DNA of 32,410 nt, taken from contig JAQYVW010000036.1 of assembly GCA_030145325.1 (NCBI GenBank), forward strand, positions 1 through 32,410, written 5' to 3'. This DNA comes from Desulfurivibrionaceae bacterium. GTDB lineage: Bacteria > Desulfobacterota > Desulfobulbia > Desulfobulbales > UBA5123. The position numbers and the translations under genes are program-made. This document shows, one piece after another, positions 14,349 to 24,108 of the stretch. Under the pieces are notes generated by a model. The model saw only the letters and a program-made list of their open reading frames with translations, was not told the DNA's origin and ran no database searches. The first letter of the stretch is position 1. Every line of letters begins with the position of its first letter.

Positions 14349-17294
14349 GTGCGGGTGGTTCGGAGAGCGCGGCAGGCTGCAAAGAAGGGCAAGGTTGGCA
14401 CCATCGAAGAGTATTTGGCTTCTTTGCAAGGTTCCGCCAATTTTGGCCCGCAGGTGGCCCATGATGAAGAACTGGCTGGTTGTGCGGCTGACTTTGCCGA
14501 GCCCGCGCATCCTTGGCCGCAAGCGTTGCGCGCGGCTCTTGCTTCATTAGGGATCGGCCCCCTTTTCAGTCATCAGGCGCAAGCGGTGGATTATATCCGC
14601 GCCAATGTTCATACCGTGGTTGCCACCCCCACTGCCAGTGGTAAAAGCCTCATCTATAATCTGCCTGTCTTTGAGCGCATCCTGCAAGAACCTGCCACCC
14701 GCGCCCTCTATCTCTTCCCACTTAAAGCCTTGGCCCAAGATCAGTTGCGGGCGATTAATGATCTCGCCCAAGGATTACCGGAAGAAATGCGCCCCACTGC
14801 CGCCATCTGTGACGGCGATACCTCAAGTTATCATCGTAAGAAACTGCGAGAGCGTCCGCCCCACATCCTTATTTCCAATCCCGATATGCTGCATCTCTCC
14901 ATGCTTGGTTATCATGAGCGCTGGGCCGGGTTGTGGAGCGGTCTCACCCATGTGGTTATCGATGAGGTGCATACTTATCGCGGTGTTTTTGGCTCACACA
15001 TGGCTTGGTTGTTGCGTCGTTTGCGCCGTATCTGCAAGTTGTATGGCAGCGAGCCGGTGTTTGTGCTCTCATCGGCTACGGTGGGGAATCCTGCTGCCCT
15101 TGGCCGTGATCTGACCGGGCTTGAGGTGCAGGAAATCACCACCAGCGGTGCCCCCAGGGGCGGGCGGCATTTTCTTTTTTTCGATCCCCACGATAGCGCC
15201 GGTTTTGCTGCCAGTCAGATGTTGGAGGCGGCGGTGAAGCGGGGTTTGCGCACCATCGTTTACACCCAGTCGCGCAAGATGACCGAGTTGGTGGCGGTTT
15301 GGACCAAGAATCGTCTGGGTGGGCAAGCAAACAAACTCACCGCTTATCGCTCCGGTTTTTTGCCCGAAGAGCGGCGAGAGATCGAGGCGAAGATGGCCAG
15401 TGGGGAGTTGCTGGGGATCGTCTCCACCAGCGCTTTGGAACTGGGCATTGATATCGGTAATCTTGATCTCTGTATTCTGGTGGGTTACCCCGGCACCATC
15501 ATGGCCACCTGGCAGCGGGCCGGGCGGGTGGGGCGGCGCTCCCGTGATTCATTGATCATTATGGTGGCTCAGCAGGATGCCCTGGATCAGCATTTCATTC
15601 GTAATCCCCGTGATTTTTTTGATCGTGGGGTTGAAGCGGCGGTTTTGAATCCGGATAATTCGGTGATCATCAAACTTCATCTGCTCTGTGCTTGCGCTGA
15701 AGCGCCTCTTCAGGTTGGCGATCCGTTTCTTGCTGCCGAGTCTGTTCAAGAAGCTCTTGCCGAGATGGCGGCCACGGGTCAGTTGCAGTTGAGCGGCGAC
15801 GGTCGTTACTGGTTTACCATTCGTAAGTATCCGCACCGTGAGGTGAATTTGCGTGGTGCCGGCCAATCGCTGGCCATTCGCGTCGATGACCGGGAGCAGA
15901 CCCTCTTGGGCGAGATTGATGCGGGCCGCTGTTGCAGTGAATGTCACCCCGGCGCGGTCTATCTCCATCGCGGTCGCGACTGGTTGGTCACCGAACTTGA
16001 TCTGGATGGGGGTGGGGTGACGGTGACGGATAAAAAAATTCACTACTTCACCAGGCCGCTGGCCAGTAAGGAAATCAAGATCCTTGCTACCCACCGCCGC
16101 GTTGATTATGGCACCTTCCGGGCCTCCTTCGGCAGGGTGCGGGTAACCGATCAGGTGACCGGTTTTCAGAAGCGGTTGCTGAAGGGGCATAAGCTTATCG
16201 ATACGGTACAGCTTGATCTGCCGCCACAGATCTTTGCAACGGAAGGGCTGTGGATCGAGATTCCACCAAAACTCCAGCAACGTTTTGAGGCTGAACATCG
16301 TCACTTCATGGGTGGTATCCATGCCGTGGAACACGCAGCCATCGGTGTTCTGCCGTTGCAGGTGCTTTGTGACCGCAATGATATCGGCGGCCTTGCCTAT
16401 CCTTTTTATCCGCAGCTCAATGGGGCGGCAGTGTTTATCTATGACGGCTATCCCGGCGGGGTGGGGCTCTGTCGCCAGGCCTTTGCGGAGCTTGGCGATT
16501 TGCTGACCACCGCTCTTCGGAGTATTGAGTCCTGCCCTTGTGAAACGGGTTGTCCTTCCTGTGTTCATTCCCCCAAATGCGGTTCCGGTAATCGACCCAT
16601 CGATAAGGAGGCGGCGCGGCAGTTGTTGCACGGCCTGGTGGATGGAATGGGGGCGGGCGTGACTTTGACCGTGCCGGAAGTTGACGAGGTTGGCCCAGAT
16701 ACTGAGAAGGTTGTAGCGGGGGAGGGGGGTGGTCTTGTCGACTTGCCGGTCGGCTACGGCGTTTTTGATCTTGAGACCAAGCGTTCCGCCGCCGAGGTGG
16801 GGGGCTGGCACCGGGCTGAACGGATGGGGATCAGCGTCGGAGTTGTTTATGATAGTGTCACCGATGTGTTTCATGTCTACCGGGAGGATGAGATTGAGCA
16901 ACTGGTCGCGCATCTGCAGCGGCTTACGTTGGTGGTGGGTTTTAACAACAGCCGTTTTGATAATAAGGTCTTGTCCGCTTACACCGATATCGATCTGCAC
17001 CGTTTACCAACCCTGGATATCCTGGTGCAGGTGAAGAATAGTCTGGGCTACCGGCTCAGTCTTGATCACCTGGCCCAGCATACCTTGGGGGCAACAAAAT
17101 CGGCCGACGGTCTCATGGCGTTGCAGTGGTACAAGGAAGGGCGCATCGACAAGATCATCGCCTACTGTAAAAAGGATGTGGAGATCACACGGGATATTTT
17201 ACTCTACGGGATGGAGAACGGTTATCTACTTTTTCGCAATAAGGCAGGGGAGTTGGTGCGTTGTCCGGTGGATTTTGGGGTGAAACAGACATAG
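14349..17294 (+). CDS. MrfA-type DEAD/DEAH helicase fused to MrfB-type DEDD exonuclease
   Basis: This 981-residue protein is a predicted DNA repair motor and nuclease in one chain. Residues 70-400 hold the superfamily 2 helicase core: Q-like GPLFSHQAQAVDYI, Walker A ATPTASGKS (92-100), DEVH (205-208), SSAT, and QRAGRVGRR (motif VI). The middle is of the YprA/Hrq1/MrfA type, with DUF1998 and a Cys cluster CPCETGCPSCVHSPKCG near 730-748. From about 800 an RNase H-like exonuclease follows: FDLET (first two acidic ligands), NNSRFDNKVL, LPTLDIL and YCKKDVE. In Bacillus subtilis the helicase MrfA and exonuclease MrfB are separate proteins repairing mitomycin C damage; the role here is inferred from them. 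The GTG start lacks a good ribosome site, and the frame is open upstream to 14268. Confidence 0.9.
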   Translation: MRVVRRARQAAKKGKVGTIEEYLASLQGSANFGPQVAHDEELAGCAADFAEPAHPWPQALRAALASLGIGPLFSHQAQAVDYIRANVHTVVATPTASGKSLIYNLPVFERILQEPATRALYLFPLKALAQDQLRAINDLAQGLPEEMRPTAAICDGDTSSYHRKKLRERPPHILISNPDMLHLSMLGYHERWAGLWSGLTHVVIDEVHTYRGVFGSHMAWLLRRLRRICKLYGSEPVFVLSSATVGNPAALGRDLTGLEVQEITTSGAPRGGRHFLFFDPHDSAGFAASQMLEAAVKRGLRTIVYTQSRKMTELVAVWTKNRLGGQANKLTAYRSGFLPEERREIEAKMASGELLGIVSTSALELGIDIGNLDLCILVGYPGTIMATWQRAGRVGRRSRDSLIIMVAQQDALDQHFIRNPRDFFDRGVEAAVLNPDNSVIIKLHLLCACAEAPLQVGDPFLAAESVQEALAEMAATGQLQLSGDGRYWFTIRKYPHREVNLRGAGQSLAIRVDDREQTLLGEIDAGRCCSECHPGAVYLHRGRDWLVTELDLDGGGVTVTDKKIHYFTRPLASKEIKILATHRRVDYGTFRASFGRVRVTDQVTGFQKRLLKGHKLIDTVQLDLPPQIFATEGLWIEIPPKLQQRFEAEHRHFMGGIHAVEHAAIGVLPLQVLCDRNDIGGLAYPFYPQLNGAAVFIYDGYPGGVGLCRQAFAELGDLLTTALRSIESCPCETGCPSCVHSPKCGSGNRPIDKEAARQLLHGLVDGMGAGVTLTVPEVDEVGPDTEKVVAGEGGGLVDLPVGYGVFDLETKRSAAEVGGWHRAERMGISVGVVYDSVTDVFHVYREDEIEQLVAHLQRLTLVVGFNNSRFDNKVLSAYTDIDLHRLPTLDILVQVKNSLGYRLSLDHLAQHTLGATKSADGLMALQWYKEGRIDKIIAYCKKDVEITRDILLYGMENGYLLFRNKAGELVRCPVDFGVKQT

Positions 17295-17412
17295 GGGTGC
17301 ATGTGGTTGATATCGGAGGCTCAACTTCGTTTCCTTTACCTCGACTTCCGAGGATAAAAAATTGCGCATAACGCAGAGATTGGGTGCAAAGGCAATTTTT
17401 AAAGATTCCCAT

Positions 17413-17455
17413 AAAAAAATCCTCCGGGCCAGATATAGGCCAGGAGGATTTTTTT
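17413..17455. terminator. bidirectional terminator
   Basis: A long symmetrical hairpin: A7TCCTCC (17413-17425), a G:A bulge pair, GGCC, a 7-base loop, GGCC, then GGAGGAT7 (17443-17455). It has U-runs on both strands and lies between the convergent helicase and SH3 genes. Confidence 0.9.
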
Positions 17456-17475
17456 CGGCAGATAAATTAAGTCGC

Positions 17476-17946
17476 TCAGTCGTTGGGCCAGATCAGTTTT
17501 TGGTGCAGCCAGCCGATGGTGCCATCCTTGTGCTCTACCTTGACCCACTCCCCCTCTTTTTCAAGGAGTTTAAAGACAACCCCGTACTTGACGGTGGCGA
17601 TGATTTCGTAATTGGTGCCAGCGCCGATACGCAGGTTGGCGGCATCAACCTTGACGATGACCATCTTTCCCTTCGATAGCAAAGGCTTATACACCCACCC
17701 CTTGTCACCTTCGAAGTCAATGGTTTGCACCCAATCGCCTTGTCGTTTGATAACCTGCAAGGGGAAGTTTTTGAAGACTTCCCAAAGAATTTCATTCTTT
17801 GTACTGGGCCCGGAGCGGATATTGACCCCATCTTTGTTGACAACAGCATACTCCGAGGCTGTTGCGGAAAGCGCGATACCGAGGGTAAGAATAAGAATGA
17901 CCGCTTGCAGGCCGTAGCGAAGATGTTTGGATCTAATATTTTTCAT
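17476..17946 (-). CDS. periplasmic protein with two bacterial SH3 repeats
   Basis: A signal peptide (about residues 1-31 from the chosen start, ending SATASE) is followed by two tandem SH3b domains of about 60 residues each. The first has VNIRSGPSTKNEILWEV, and the second has ANLRIGAGTNYEIIATV and GTIGWLHQKLIW. SH3b domains usually bind peptidoglycan peptides or mediate envelope contacts, so an exported cell-wall-associated role is inferred. No catalytic domain is present. The start MKNIRSKH is preferred because it gives a clean signal peptide. An upstream ATG at 17970 would add eight residues, and neither start has a strong ribosome site. Confidence 0.85.
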   Translation of the reverse strand: MKNIRSKHLRYGLQAVILILTLGIALSATASEYAVVNKDGVNIRSGPSTKNEILWEVFKNFPLQVIKRQGDWVQTIDFEGDKGWVYKPLLSKGKMVIVKVDAANLRIGAGTNYEIIATVKYGVVFKLLEKEGEWVKVEHKDGTIGWLHQKLIWPND

Positions 17947-18072
17947 GAGAAATTGCTCTTTGGAGGTCATGGCTGAGGTCGAATGCTTCAGGATTATCTG
18001 GAGACGCTATTTTATGAAGGAAAAATGTATCTATCTTGCCTCTCTGCTTTATGAAAATAAAGGGGTAATTAG

Positions 18073-18150
18073 TAGTGCCCGTCCATAAATGCTCTTTTTG
18101 CCGTATCTCTACGTCATGCGAAAAAAATCCTCATTTATGAGCAGACACTA
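18073..18150. repeat. MITE-like 78-bp palindromic element
   Basis: Terminal inverted repeats TAGTGCCCGTCCATAAATG (18073-18091) and CATTTATGAGCAGACACTA (18132-18150) agree at 15 of 19 positions. The inner part can also pair (CTTTTTGCC against GCGAAAAAAAT). AGTAG occurs at both edges (18071-18075 and 18151-18155) and could be a target duplication, although it overlaps the left repeat. There is no coding capacity. It sits in the gene-free gap 17971-18285, which otherwise holds only AT-rich sequence and probably the promoter of the SH3 gene. Confidence 0.65.
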
Positions 18151-18285
18151 AGTAGCTATTTAATTACTTTTTGTAAATGTATCATAAAACACGTTATTAT
18201 CAAGTCCGCAAAACAATTTTCAGCCTTCGTGGTACCTTGTTGTTGGTTGGCTGGGGTGTTCCTGTCCCGGAAGCGGAAGATGTTT

Positions 18286-18945
18286 TTACTCTGGGGAGCT
18301 GATGCTGATCGGGCCGTACCAAGCCGAGGCCTCCTCGCCGGTGTTGTCAGTGTCGGTCATAATGGCGATGGCTCCTGCCATGGGCGGTTCTTCGCCAAAG
18401 GCTTGTTTGAAGTCTTCGTAGATGTTGCGGTGCTCATTGAGCCACTGACCTGTTTTGGTCGAACCGCTTCTGACGGCGATCATCATCGCATTGGCGGTGA
18501 AAGCATTGGCGATCATGCTTTCTTGAGGAAGTTTGTTGGCCCAGACATAGTTAAGGGCTTTGCTCTTCCAGAAGAGCCAGGAGGGGAAAACCACATATAT
18601 CCGGGCGGCGTAATCGTCTCCATTCTTGGTGTGGGCGTCACCTTTGGTCAGGATATGATCAACCTTCCAACTCCAGGAGAGGATCGGGTATTGACGCGGA
18701 TTGTAGTCGATTTTGTAAAAGAGTCCAGAGGCAGTGCCTTTGCTGGTGGCATGGATAGCTGGTTGATTGTCGTTTTGTTCTACCCTATAATGAGTTTTCC
18801 CGGAGAATGATTTTTCTTGCCATTTGTCAGCAAGGCCTTCCCGGTAATTGTCGATAATTATAGGATCACTATCCGCTTTGGCTTGGGGGCTGAAGGCGAA
18901 CAGGGTGAGACAGATCAAGGTTGTGGTAAGGTGTTTTTTTAGCAT
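18286..18945 (-). CDS. DUF3047 family exported protein
   Basis: This 219-residue protein begins with a typical Sec signal peptide (LKKHLTTTLICLTLFAFSPQAKA, cleavage near residue 25). The mature part matches DUF3047: a jelly-roll-like fold with LSWSWKVDHILTKGDAHTKNGDDYAARIYVVFP in the middle, and GAIAIMTDTDNTGEEASAWYGPISI at the end. The Asp-rich conserved positions suggest metal or carbohydrate contact, but no function is established for the family. It stands alone, divergent from the HD-GYP gene. No strong ribosome site is seen before the ATG. Confidence 0.85.
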   Translation of the reverse strand: MLKKHLTTTLICLTLFAFSPQAKADSDPIIIDNYREGLADKWQEKSFSGKTHYRVEQNDNQPAIHATSKGTASGLFYKIDYNPRQYPILSWSWKVDHILTKGDAHTKNGDDYAARIYVVFPSWLFWKSKALNYVWANKLPQESMIANAFTANAMMIAVRSGSTKTGQWLNEHRNIYEDFKQAFGEEPPMAGAIAIMTDTDNTGEEASAWYGPISISSPE

Positions 18946-19183
18946 TTAGTTAGGATCTGGGGGGGGGAGGTTGATGTTGGTGCTGGCTGTGTTTTTACTT
19001 AGATAAACAATACTCCCTTGACGTTTTTTTATCCAAACAGTTTTTTGCCGATAGGGTTGTTTTACCGGTTAACTTTATTCGTTATCCTTGAGGATTGTTA
19101 AGGCGGCGGGGCAGTTGCTTTGGTGGGTTCCGTTTGCTTTTGCGGTCTCTGGTCAAGATCCATTGTTAGAGGGGGAGGGAGCA

Positions 19184-20998
19184 ATGACAAGTCTCAGCGA
19201 TCATATTGCGATCAAAGAGTTGCTGGAATCTATTGAAGCCGACATTCGCTCATCTGTTGAGCATCTTGCTCCGGATGATGCAAACCGCCTTGCTGAGAAC
19301 TTGCATGGAACAGTGTTGCGGGAGGTGCGTGTTTTTGCTGAGGAGCAGGTATCCCGCCTTGATGATTTGGCGCGAATCGGTTTGGCCCTGTCGGCGGAAA
19401 AGGAGGTGGGGAATCTTTTTGAGATGATCGTTGATGAGGCGCGGCGCAATTGTAATGCCGATGGTGGTACCCTTTATATCCGCAATGAAACAAGTGATGT
19501 GCTTGATTTCGTTATCGCCCAGAATGATACTTTGCAAATTCGCATGGGTGGCACTGGTGATGAGATTTCATGGCCTTCGGTGCCGTTAACAAAGCGGGAT
19601 GGGACGGAGAATCATCGTAATGTTTCCGCACATTGTGTTTTGGAAGACAAGGCCGTCAACATAAAAGATGTTTATGTTGCCGAAGGATTTGATTTTGATG
19701 GCACCAAGCAGTTTGATGCCTCAACTGGTTATCGCTCAAAGTCGATGCTGCTCGTTCCCATGCGTAATCATGAGGATGAGGTGGTTGGGGTTCTGCAATT
19801 GCTTAATGCCAAGGATCGGCGGAGTGGTGAGGTGATCCCGTTTCCGGTTGATGACGAAGAACGGGTCATGGGTCTTGCTTCCCAAGCGGCCATCGCTTTG
19901 ACTAAGATACGGTTAGTGCGAGATCTCGAAAATCTGTTGTTTGCCTTTCTACAGGCAATTGGTCATGCCATTGATGAGAAGTCTCCTTATACCAATGGGC
20001 ATATTATTCGAGTGGCCGAGCTTTCCGAGCGGTTGGCGGAGAACGTAAATATCGTTAACGATGGTCCTTTTGGGGCGGTTACCTTTAGTCCCGAGCAGTT
20101 GACCGAGATTCGTTTGGCTGCCTGGATGCATGATATCGGTAAGATTACCACCCCGGAGCATATAATAGATAAGGGAACCAAGCTTGAAAGCCTTTCTGAC
20201 CGGATTGAGGTTATCCGCCATCGCATTGAAATCCTGAAACGGGATGCCGAGATTCGTCGCCTTCGCCAGGCATTGCGTGATGCCGGGGTTGAAGAACCAG
20301 ACGGGGATATCGCGGAAGTTGATGCTCTGGATGATGATCTGGCCTTTGTTGCCTCGGTTAATAATGGTTGTGAATTTCTAGCCGATGAGGCGTTGGCACG
20401 TATTCAGGATTTACGAAAGGTAACTTTGACGGTGGACGGAGGTGAGATCTCTTTGTTGGGTGATGACGAGGTTGAGAACCTTTCGGTTCGGCGGGGGACC
20501 CTTACCGACCATGAGATGGGAGTGATTCGGAACCATGTCACGGTTACCAACTCCATGTTAGCTAAGTTGCCGTTCCCCAAGAAGTTCTCTCGGGTGCCGA
20601 CCTATGCGGCAATGCATCATGAAAAACTGGACGGTTCGGGGTATCCACAGGGGTTGCATGGAGAAGATATTCCCTTGCCGGCCCGGATGTTGGCGGTGGC
20701 TGACATCTTCGAAGCGCTCACCGCCGCTGATCGTCCATATAAAATAGGGAAAAAAATGTCCGAGGCGATGCGGATCATGGGTTTCATGGTCAAGGATAAT
20801 CACCTGGACGGGGTTATTTGTGATTTATTGGTTGAAAGTGGTTTGGCTGAGAATTATGCCAAGAAGTTTCTCACTGCAGGGCAGTTGGATGATTTTCACT
20901 GGAAGGGGAAGACGTATTTGCTGGGGGGGGAGTCATGCGGTGAGGGGGGGGAAGGCTCCGAGGGTGATAATGTTCCTACCTGGAAACCATGTGAATGA
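19184..20998 (+). CDS. GAF and HD-GYP domain protein (probable cyclic-di-GMP phosphodiesterase)
   Basis: This cytoplasmic signalling protein has 604 residues from the ATG preceded by GGGAGGGAG; a longer frame from 19088 lacks such a site. Residues of about 60-250 form a GAF sensor domain ([22 protein letters not shown] to [12 protein letters not shown]). The HD-GYP domain follows with its metal and substrate motifs: [55 protein letters not shown] and [15 protein letters not shown]. All the expected His and Asp ligands are present, so hydrolysis of cyclic-di-GMP is likely. An insert of about 130 residues, acidic and partly coiled, separates HDIGK from the next His, as in other proteins of this subgroup. 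The signal sensed by the GAF part is unknown. Its 3' end overlaps tlyA on the other strand by 23 bases. Confidence 0.9.
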   Translation: MTSLSDHIAIKELLESIEADIRSSVEHLAPDDANRLAENLHGTVLREVRVFAEEQVSRLDDLARIGLALSAEKEVGNLFEMIVDEARRNCNADGGTLYIRNETSDVLDFVIAQNDTLQIRMGGTGDEISWPSVPLTKRDGTENHRNVSAHCVLEDKAVNIKDVYVAEGFDFDGTKQFDASTGYRSKSMLLVPMRNHEDEVVGVLQLLNAKDRRSGEVIPFPVDDEERVMGLASQAAIALTKIRLVRDLENLLFAFLQAIGHAIDEKSPYTNGHIIRVAELSERLAENVNIVNDGPFGAVTFSPEQLTEIRLAAWMHDIGKITTPEHIIDKGTKLESLSDRIEVIRHRIEILKRDAEIRRLRQALRDAGVEEPDGDIAEVDALDDDLAFVASVNNGCEFLADEALARIQDLRKVTLTVDGGEISLLGDDEVENLSVRRGTLTDHEMGVIRNHVTVTNSMLAKLPFPKKFSRVPTYAAMHHEKLDGSGYPQGLHGEDIPLPARMLAVADIFEALTAADRPYKIGKKMSEAMRIMGFMVKDNHLDGVICDLLVESGLAENYAKKFLTAGQLDDFHWKGKTYLLGGESCGEGGEGSEGDNVPTWKPCE

Positions 20999-21710
20999 GA
21001 AACTCCTTGTTGCCCTTGGGGCCGAAGATTGGTGAGTCGGTGACTCCTTGGCTGCTAAGACCTATGGACTCAATAAAGGCGAGGATGTCGGCGATGACCT
21101 CTTGGTGAAGATCCGGGTTGCGAACCACCCCGCCCTTGCCGATTTTGTCGCGGCCCACCTCAAACTGCGGTTTGATCAGGGCCAGGATGGAAGCTTGCCC
21201 GCGAAAGAGGGGCAGCAGCGGTGGCAGGAGAATTTTTAAAGAAATGAAGGCGGCATCAATTACCGCCAGATCGATGGGCTCGCCCATATCGTCAGGGGTC
21301 AGGTAGCGGGCGTTGGTGCGTTCCATCACCACCACGCGCGGATCTTGCCGGAGCTGCCAATCCAGTTGCCCGTAGCCCACGTCAACGGCAAAGATCTTGG
21401 CCGCGCCGTTTTGCAGCAAGCAGTCGGTGAAACCGCCGGTGGAAGCGCCGATGTCGGCGCAAACCAAGCCGGTGGGGTCAAGCTTGAAATATGGCAAGCC
21501 TTTGGCAAGTTTCAACCCGCCTCGGCTGACAAAGGGGCATTCCTTGCCCTTTATTTCTATTTGGCAGTCATCTTTTACTTGGCTGCCCGCTTTGTCGCAG
21601 CGTTGGCCGTTGACCCAGACCTTGCCGGCGACAATCAATCCTTGCGCTTTCTGGCGGCTGTCCACCAGCTTTCTTAGTAATATAAGTTTGTCCAGCCGCA
21701 GTTTTGTCAC
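20976..21710 (-). CDS. tlyA: TlyA family rRNA 2'-O-methyltransferase
   Basis: TlyA-type enzymes use S-adenosylmethionine to methylate the ribose 2'-O of rRNA cytidines; older annotations call them hemolysins. The 244-residue product has an N-terminal S4 RNA-binding domain ([20 protein letters not shown], residues 4-60). An FtsJ-like domain follows with the cofactor motif [19 protein letters not shown] near residue 85-103, the [18 protein letters not shown] segment, and [13 protein letters not shown] at the end. It starts with GTG, six bases after GAGG, and lies 37 bases behind glmM on the same strand, so it is probably the last gene of the cdaA-cdaR-glmM-tlyA unit. Confidence 0.93.
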   Translation of the reverse strand: MTKLRLDKLILLRKLVDSRQKAQGLIVAGKVWVNGQRCDKAGSQVKDDCQIEIKGKECPFVSRGGLKLAKGLPYFKLDPTGLVCADIGASTGGFTDCLLQNGAAKIFAVDVGYGQLDWQLRQDPRVVVMERTNARYLTPDDMGEPIDLAVIDAAFISLKILLPPLLPLFRGQASILALIKPQFEVGRDKIGKGGVVRNPDLHQEVIADILAFIESIGLSSQGVTDSPIFGPKGNKEFLIHMVSR

Positions 21711-21747
21711 AGCCAGCCTCGGTGGTTGGATCCGATAATCAAACGGC

Positions 21748-23103
21748 TCATTCTCCGGCGTCCTCTTTCCTGATCAGTTCGCATAGTTCATCGGCCATGC
21801 TGTTGATCTCATCTTCGTCTTCGCCTTCTATCATCACCCTTATAACTGGTTCGGTGCCGGAAGGGCGCACCAGAATGCGCCCGCGCTCGCCCAGCTTTTG
21901 TTCCATGCTGGTCACCTTCTCGGGAAAGCCAGCCAGTCGTTGAGTATCGATACGCTGTCCGGTGCGGACATTTTTGAGTACCTGCGGGAAGGATTCCATG
22001 ATTTTTGACAACTCGGAGATTGGTTTGTTGCGTTTAATCATCACCGCCAGGAGTTGTAGGGCGGCCAGGATGCCGTCTCCGGTGGTGTTGTGATCAAGGA
22101 AGATCAGGTGTCCTGATTGTTCACCGCCGAAGTTGTATCCTTTAGCGCGCATGGCCTCGACCACGTAACGGTCGCCCACCGCGGTGCGGATCATCTTGCC
22201 GCCCATCTTCTCCATGGCGACTTCAAGACCCATATTGCTCATCACCGTGGTGGCCAGGGTTTTTTTGCGGAGCTTGCGTTGGCGCATCAGGTCGGCAGCG
22301 CAGATGGCCATGGTGTGGTCGCCGTCCACGATATTTCCTTTTTCATCGGCAACGATTAACCGATCACCGTCACCGTCCAGAGCGACGCCAAGATCGGCGC
22401 CAAGCTCCTTGACCATCTCTGCCATTCGTTGCGGGTGGAGGGCTCCGCATTGGTGATTGATATTGGTGCCATCCGGATTAACGCCGATGGCGGTCACCTT
22501 GGCGCCCAGTTCTTCGAAAACATGCGGAGCCACGCTATAGGTCGCGCCGTGGGCGCAGTCCAGAACAATATGGAGCCCATCCAGGGTGTGCTGGCGGGGA
22601 AAGGTGTTTTTCAGGGAAACTATATAGCGGCCCTTGGCGTCATCGATGCGGGTGGCTTTGCCGATCTCTTCCGCTGTGGGTCTTAATGCCTCCATCTTTT
22701 GGGAAAAGATCAGATCCTCTATCTCCAGCTCTTTGCCGTCGGGGAGTTTGAAGCCGTTCCGGGAGAATATCTTGATGCCGTTGTCTTGAAAAGGGTTATG
22801 TGATGCCGAAATTACCACCCCGGCGTCGGCGCGCATGCTGGAGGTGATGAAAGCGATGCCGGGGGTGGGCAGTGGTCCCACCAAGAGGACATCGACGCCC
22901 ATGGAGCAGATGCCGGCGGCCAGGGCATTCTCAATCATGTAGCCGGAGAGGCGGGTGTCCTTACCGATTACGATGCGGTGGTCATGTTTCATGTCTTTGA
23001 CCAAAAAAGCGATGCTGCGCCCTATTTGCAGGGCGGTTTCGGCGGTCATGGGATGGATGTTGGCGACGCCGCGAACGCCGTCGGTGCCAAAGAGTTTTCT
23101 CAT
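21748..23103 (-). CDS. glmM: phosphoglucosamine mutase
   Basis: GlmM converts glucosamine-6-phosphate to glucosamine-1-phosphate for UDP-GlcNAc, the precursor of peptidoglycan and lipopolysaccharide. The 451 residues show the start [14 protein letters not shown], the phosphoserine loop [14 protein letters not shown] (catalytic Ser101), the Mg2+ loop [11 protein letters not shown], the sugar-binding [10 protein letters not shown] and the phosphate-binding [12 protein letters not shown]. It follows cdaR by 21 bases. The cdaA-cdaR-glmM order matches that of Firmicutes, where GlmM binds CdaA and restrains c-di-AMP synthesis. Confidence 0.97.
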   Translation of the reverse strand: MRKLFGTDGVRGVANIHPMTAETALQIGRSIAFLVKDMKHDHRIVIGKDTRLSGYMIENALAAGICSMGVDVLLVGPLPTPGIAFITSSMRADAGVVISASHNPFQDNGIKIFSRNGFKLPDGKELEIEDLIFSQKMEALRPTAEEIGKATRIDDAKGRYIVSLKNTFPRQHTLDGLHIVLDCAHGATYSVAPHVFEELGAKVTAIGVNPDGTNINHQCGALHPQRMAEMVKELGADLGVALDGDGDRLIVADEKGNIVDGDHTMAICAADLMRQRKLRKKTLATTVMSNMGLEVAMEKMGGKMIRTAVGDRYVVEAMRAKGYNFGGEQSGHLIFLDHNTTGDGILAALQLLAVMIKRNKPISELSKIMESFPQVLKNVRTGQRIDTQRLAGFPEKVTSMEQKLGERGRILVRPSGTEPVIRVMIEGEDEDEINSMADELCELIRKEDAGE

Positions 23104-23124
23104 GGTGATGTCGATCCGTATTGT

Positions 23125-24108
23125 TTATTTTTTCTTGAACGGAGCCTTGATGATTAAGGTCACGGTGGCTGGAGAAATTTCAAATATTTTGGCCTGGGCT
23201 TCCGTCTCAATCTGGATGGGGATGGTGTATTTTCCCGGAGGGAGATTGTTTGCGGAAACAGTAGCGGTGAAGAGCGGTTGCAGATTCTTGACTTTAGAGT
23301 TCAAGCTGAGGGGGATATCTGCCCTGATAAGGATTGTCTTGGGGATGGTGACGGCAGTATTTGGTGACGTTAGGTGTTGGATACTTATGGGAATATTGGA
23401 TATTTTTCTGGTAATGGTTTTTTCCACTACCGTGAGGTGGGCAGTAACCGTTGTTTCACCGATCAGTTCGGAGATGCTTGGTTTTAGGTCAAGGGAGACC
23501 TCCCTGGTGACGGAGCCAGTCAGGTTGTGGATATCGATGGGGATGGTGGTTAGTTGAACTTGATCGCCAAGAACAGCCTGGGGGCCGGTGAGGGAGAGGA
23601 TCGGTGGTTCAAAGCTCACCGATTCAACCTTGTAGCCTCTGCCTGCTTTGCCGTTGAATACCGCCTTGATTGGTAGTTCGCGCCGGATCAAGCGGTCAAG
23701 GAGGAGGGTGATGTAGGGCGGTTGAATGCGGAGAACTCTGATTCCGCGTGGAAAAGAAATTGCATCTTCGTCATTTCTAACCAGCATGGAGCCGGGGGTT
23801 GCCTTGGAAAGATCCACAGCTCGTGACACATGTTGGTTGGCAATGCCGCGGATCAGGCCCCGGGGGCCGGTAACGGTCACTTCCAGTTGTTTTTTGAACT
23901 GGTTTGAGATGACTAAGTCTCGGGGTAAATTGACTATTTCCACCGGGATGTGGACGGTCATATCCACCTTATCTTCGCCAACCACGAAGTACCAGAGAAA
24001 AAGAGCGAAAAAAAGCGACAAGAGCTTGATTGCCCAGTTTTTTGTCCAGGGCAGAGAGTCTCTGCGTTGGGGGCGAAAGCCGATTACTTGTTTAACCAGT
24101 TTTTCCAT
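23125..24108 (-). CDS. cdaR: YbbR-domain protein CdaR
   Basis: CdaR is a membrane-anchored partner that modulates the diadenylate cyclase CdaA. The 327-residue protein has one N-terminal membrane helix (about residues 26-44, IKLLSLFFALFLWYFVVG). An extracytoplasmic part made of YbbR repeats follows; three to four can be traced from segments like VDMTVHIPVEIVNLP, RRELPIKAVFNGKAGRGY and REVSLDLKPSISELIG. The start overlaps the cdaA 3' end by 25 bases, indicating coupled translation. The nearest ribosome site, AAGGAG, is rather distant. Confidence 0.9.
   Translation of the reverse strand: MEKLVKQVIGFRPQRRDSLPWTKNWAIKLLSLFFALFLWYFVVGEDKVDMTVHIPVEIVNLPRDLVISNQFKKQLEVTVTGPRGLIRGIANQHVSRAVDLSKATPGSMLVRNDEDAISFPRGIRVLRIQPPYITLLLDRLIRRELPIKAVFNGKAGRGYKVESVSFEPPILSLTGPQAVLGDQVQLTTIPIDIHNLTGSVTREVSLDLKPSISELIGETTVTAHLTVVEKTITRKISNIPISIQHLTSPNTAVTIPKTILIRADIPLSLNSKVKNLQPLFTATVSANNLPPGKYTIPIQIETEAQAKIFEISPATVTLIIKAPFKKK

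Noticed and set aside
15549-17000. A 483-codon open frame on the minus strand opposite the helicase
   Set aside because: It is antisense to a well-supported helicase-exonuclease, has no recognisable motifs and no ribosome site. GC-rich coding sequence often leaves such open frames.
19088-19183. Signal-peptide-like extension of the HD-GYP protein from 19088
   Set aside because: The extension has no ribosome site, while the ATG at 19184 has GGGAGGGAG at good spacing and gives a normal cytoplasmic sensor.
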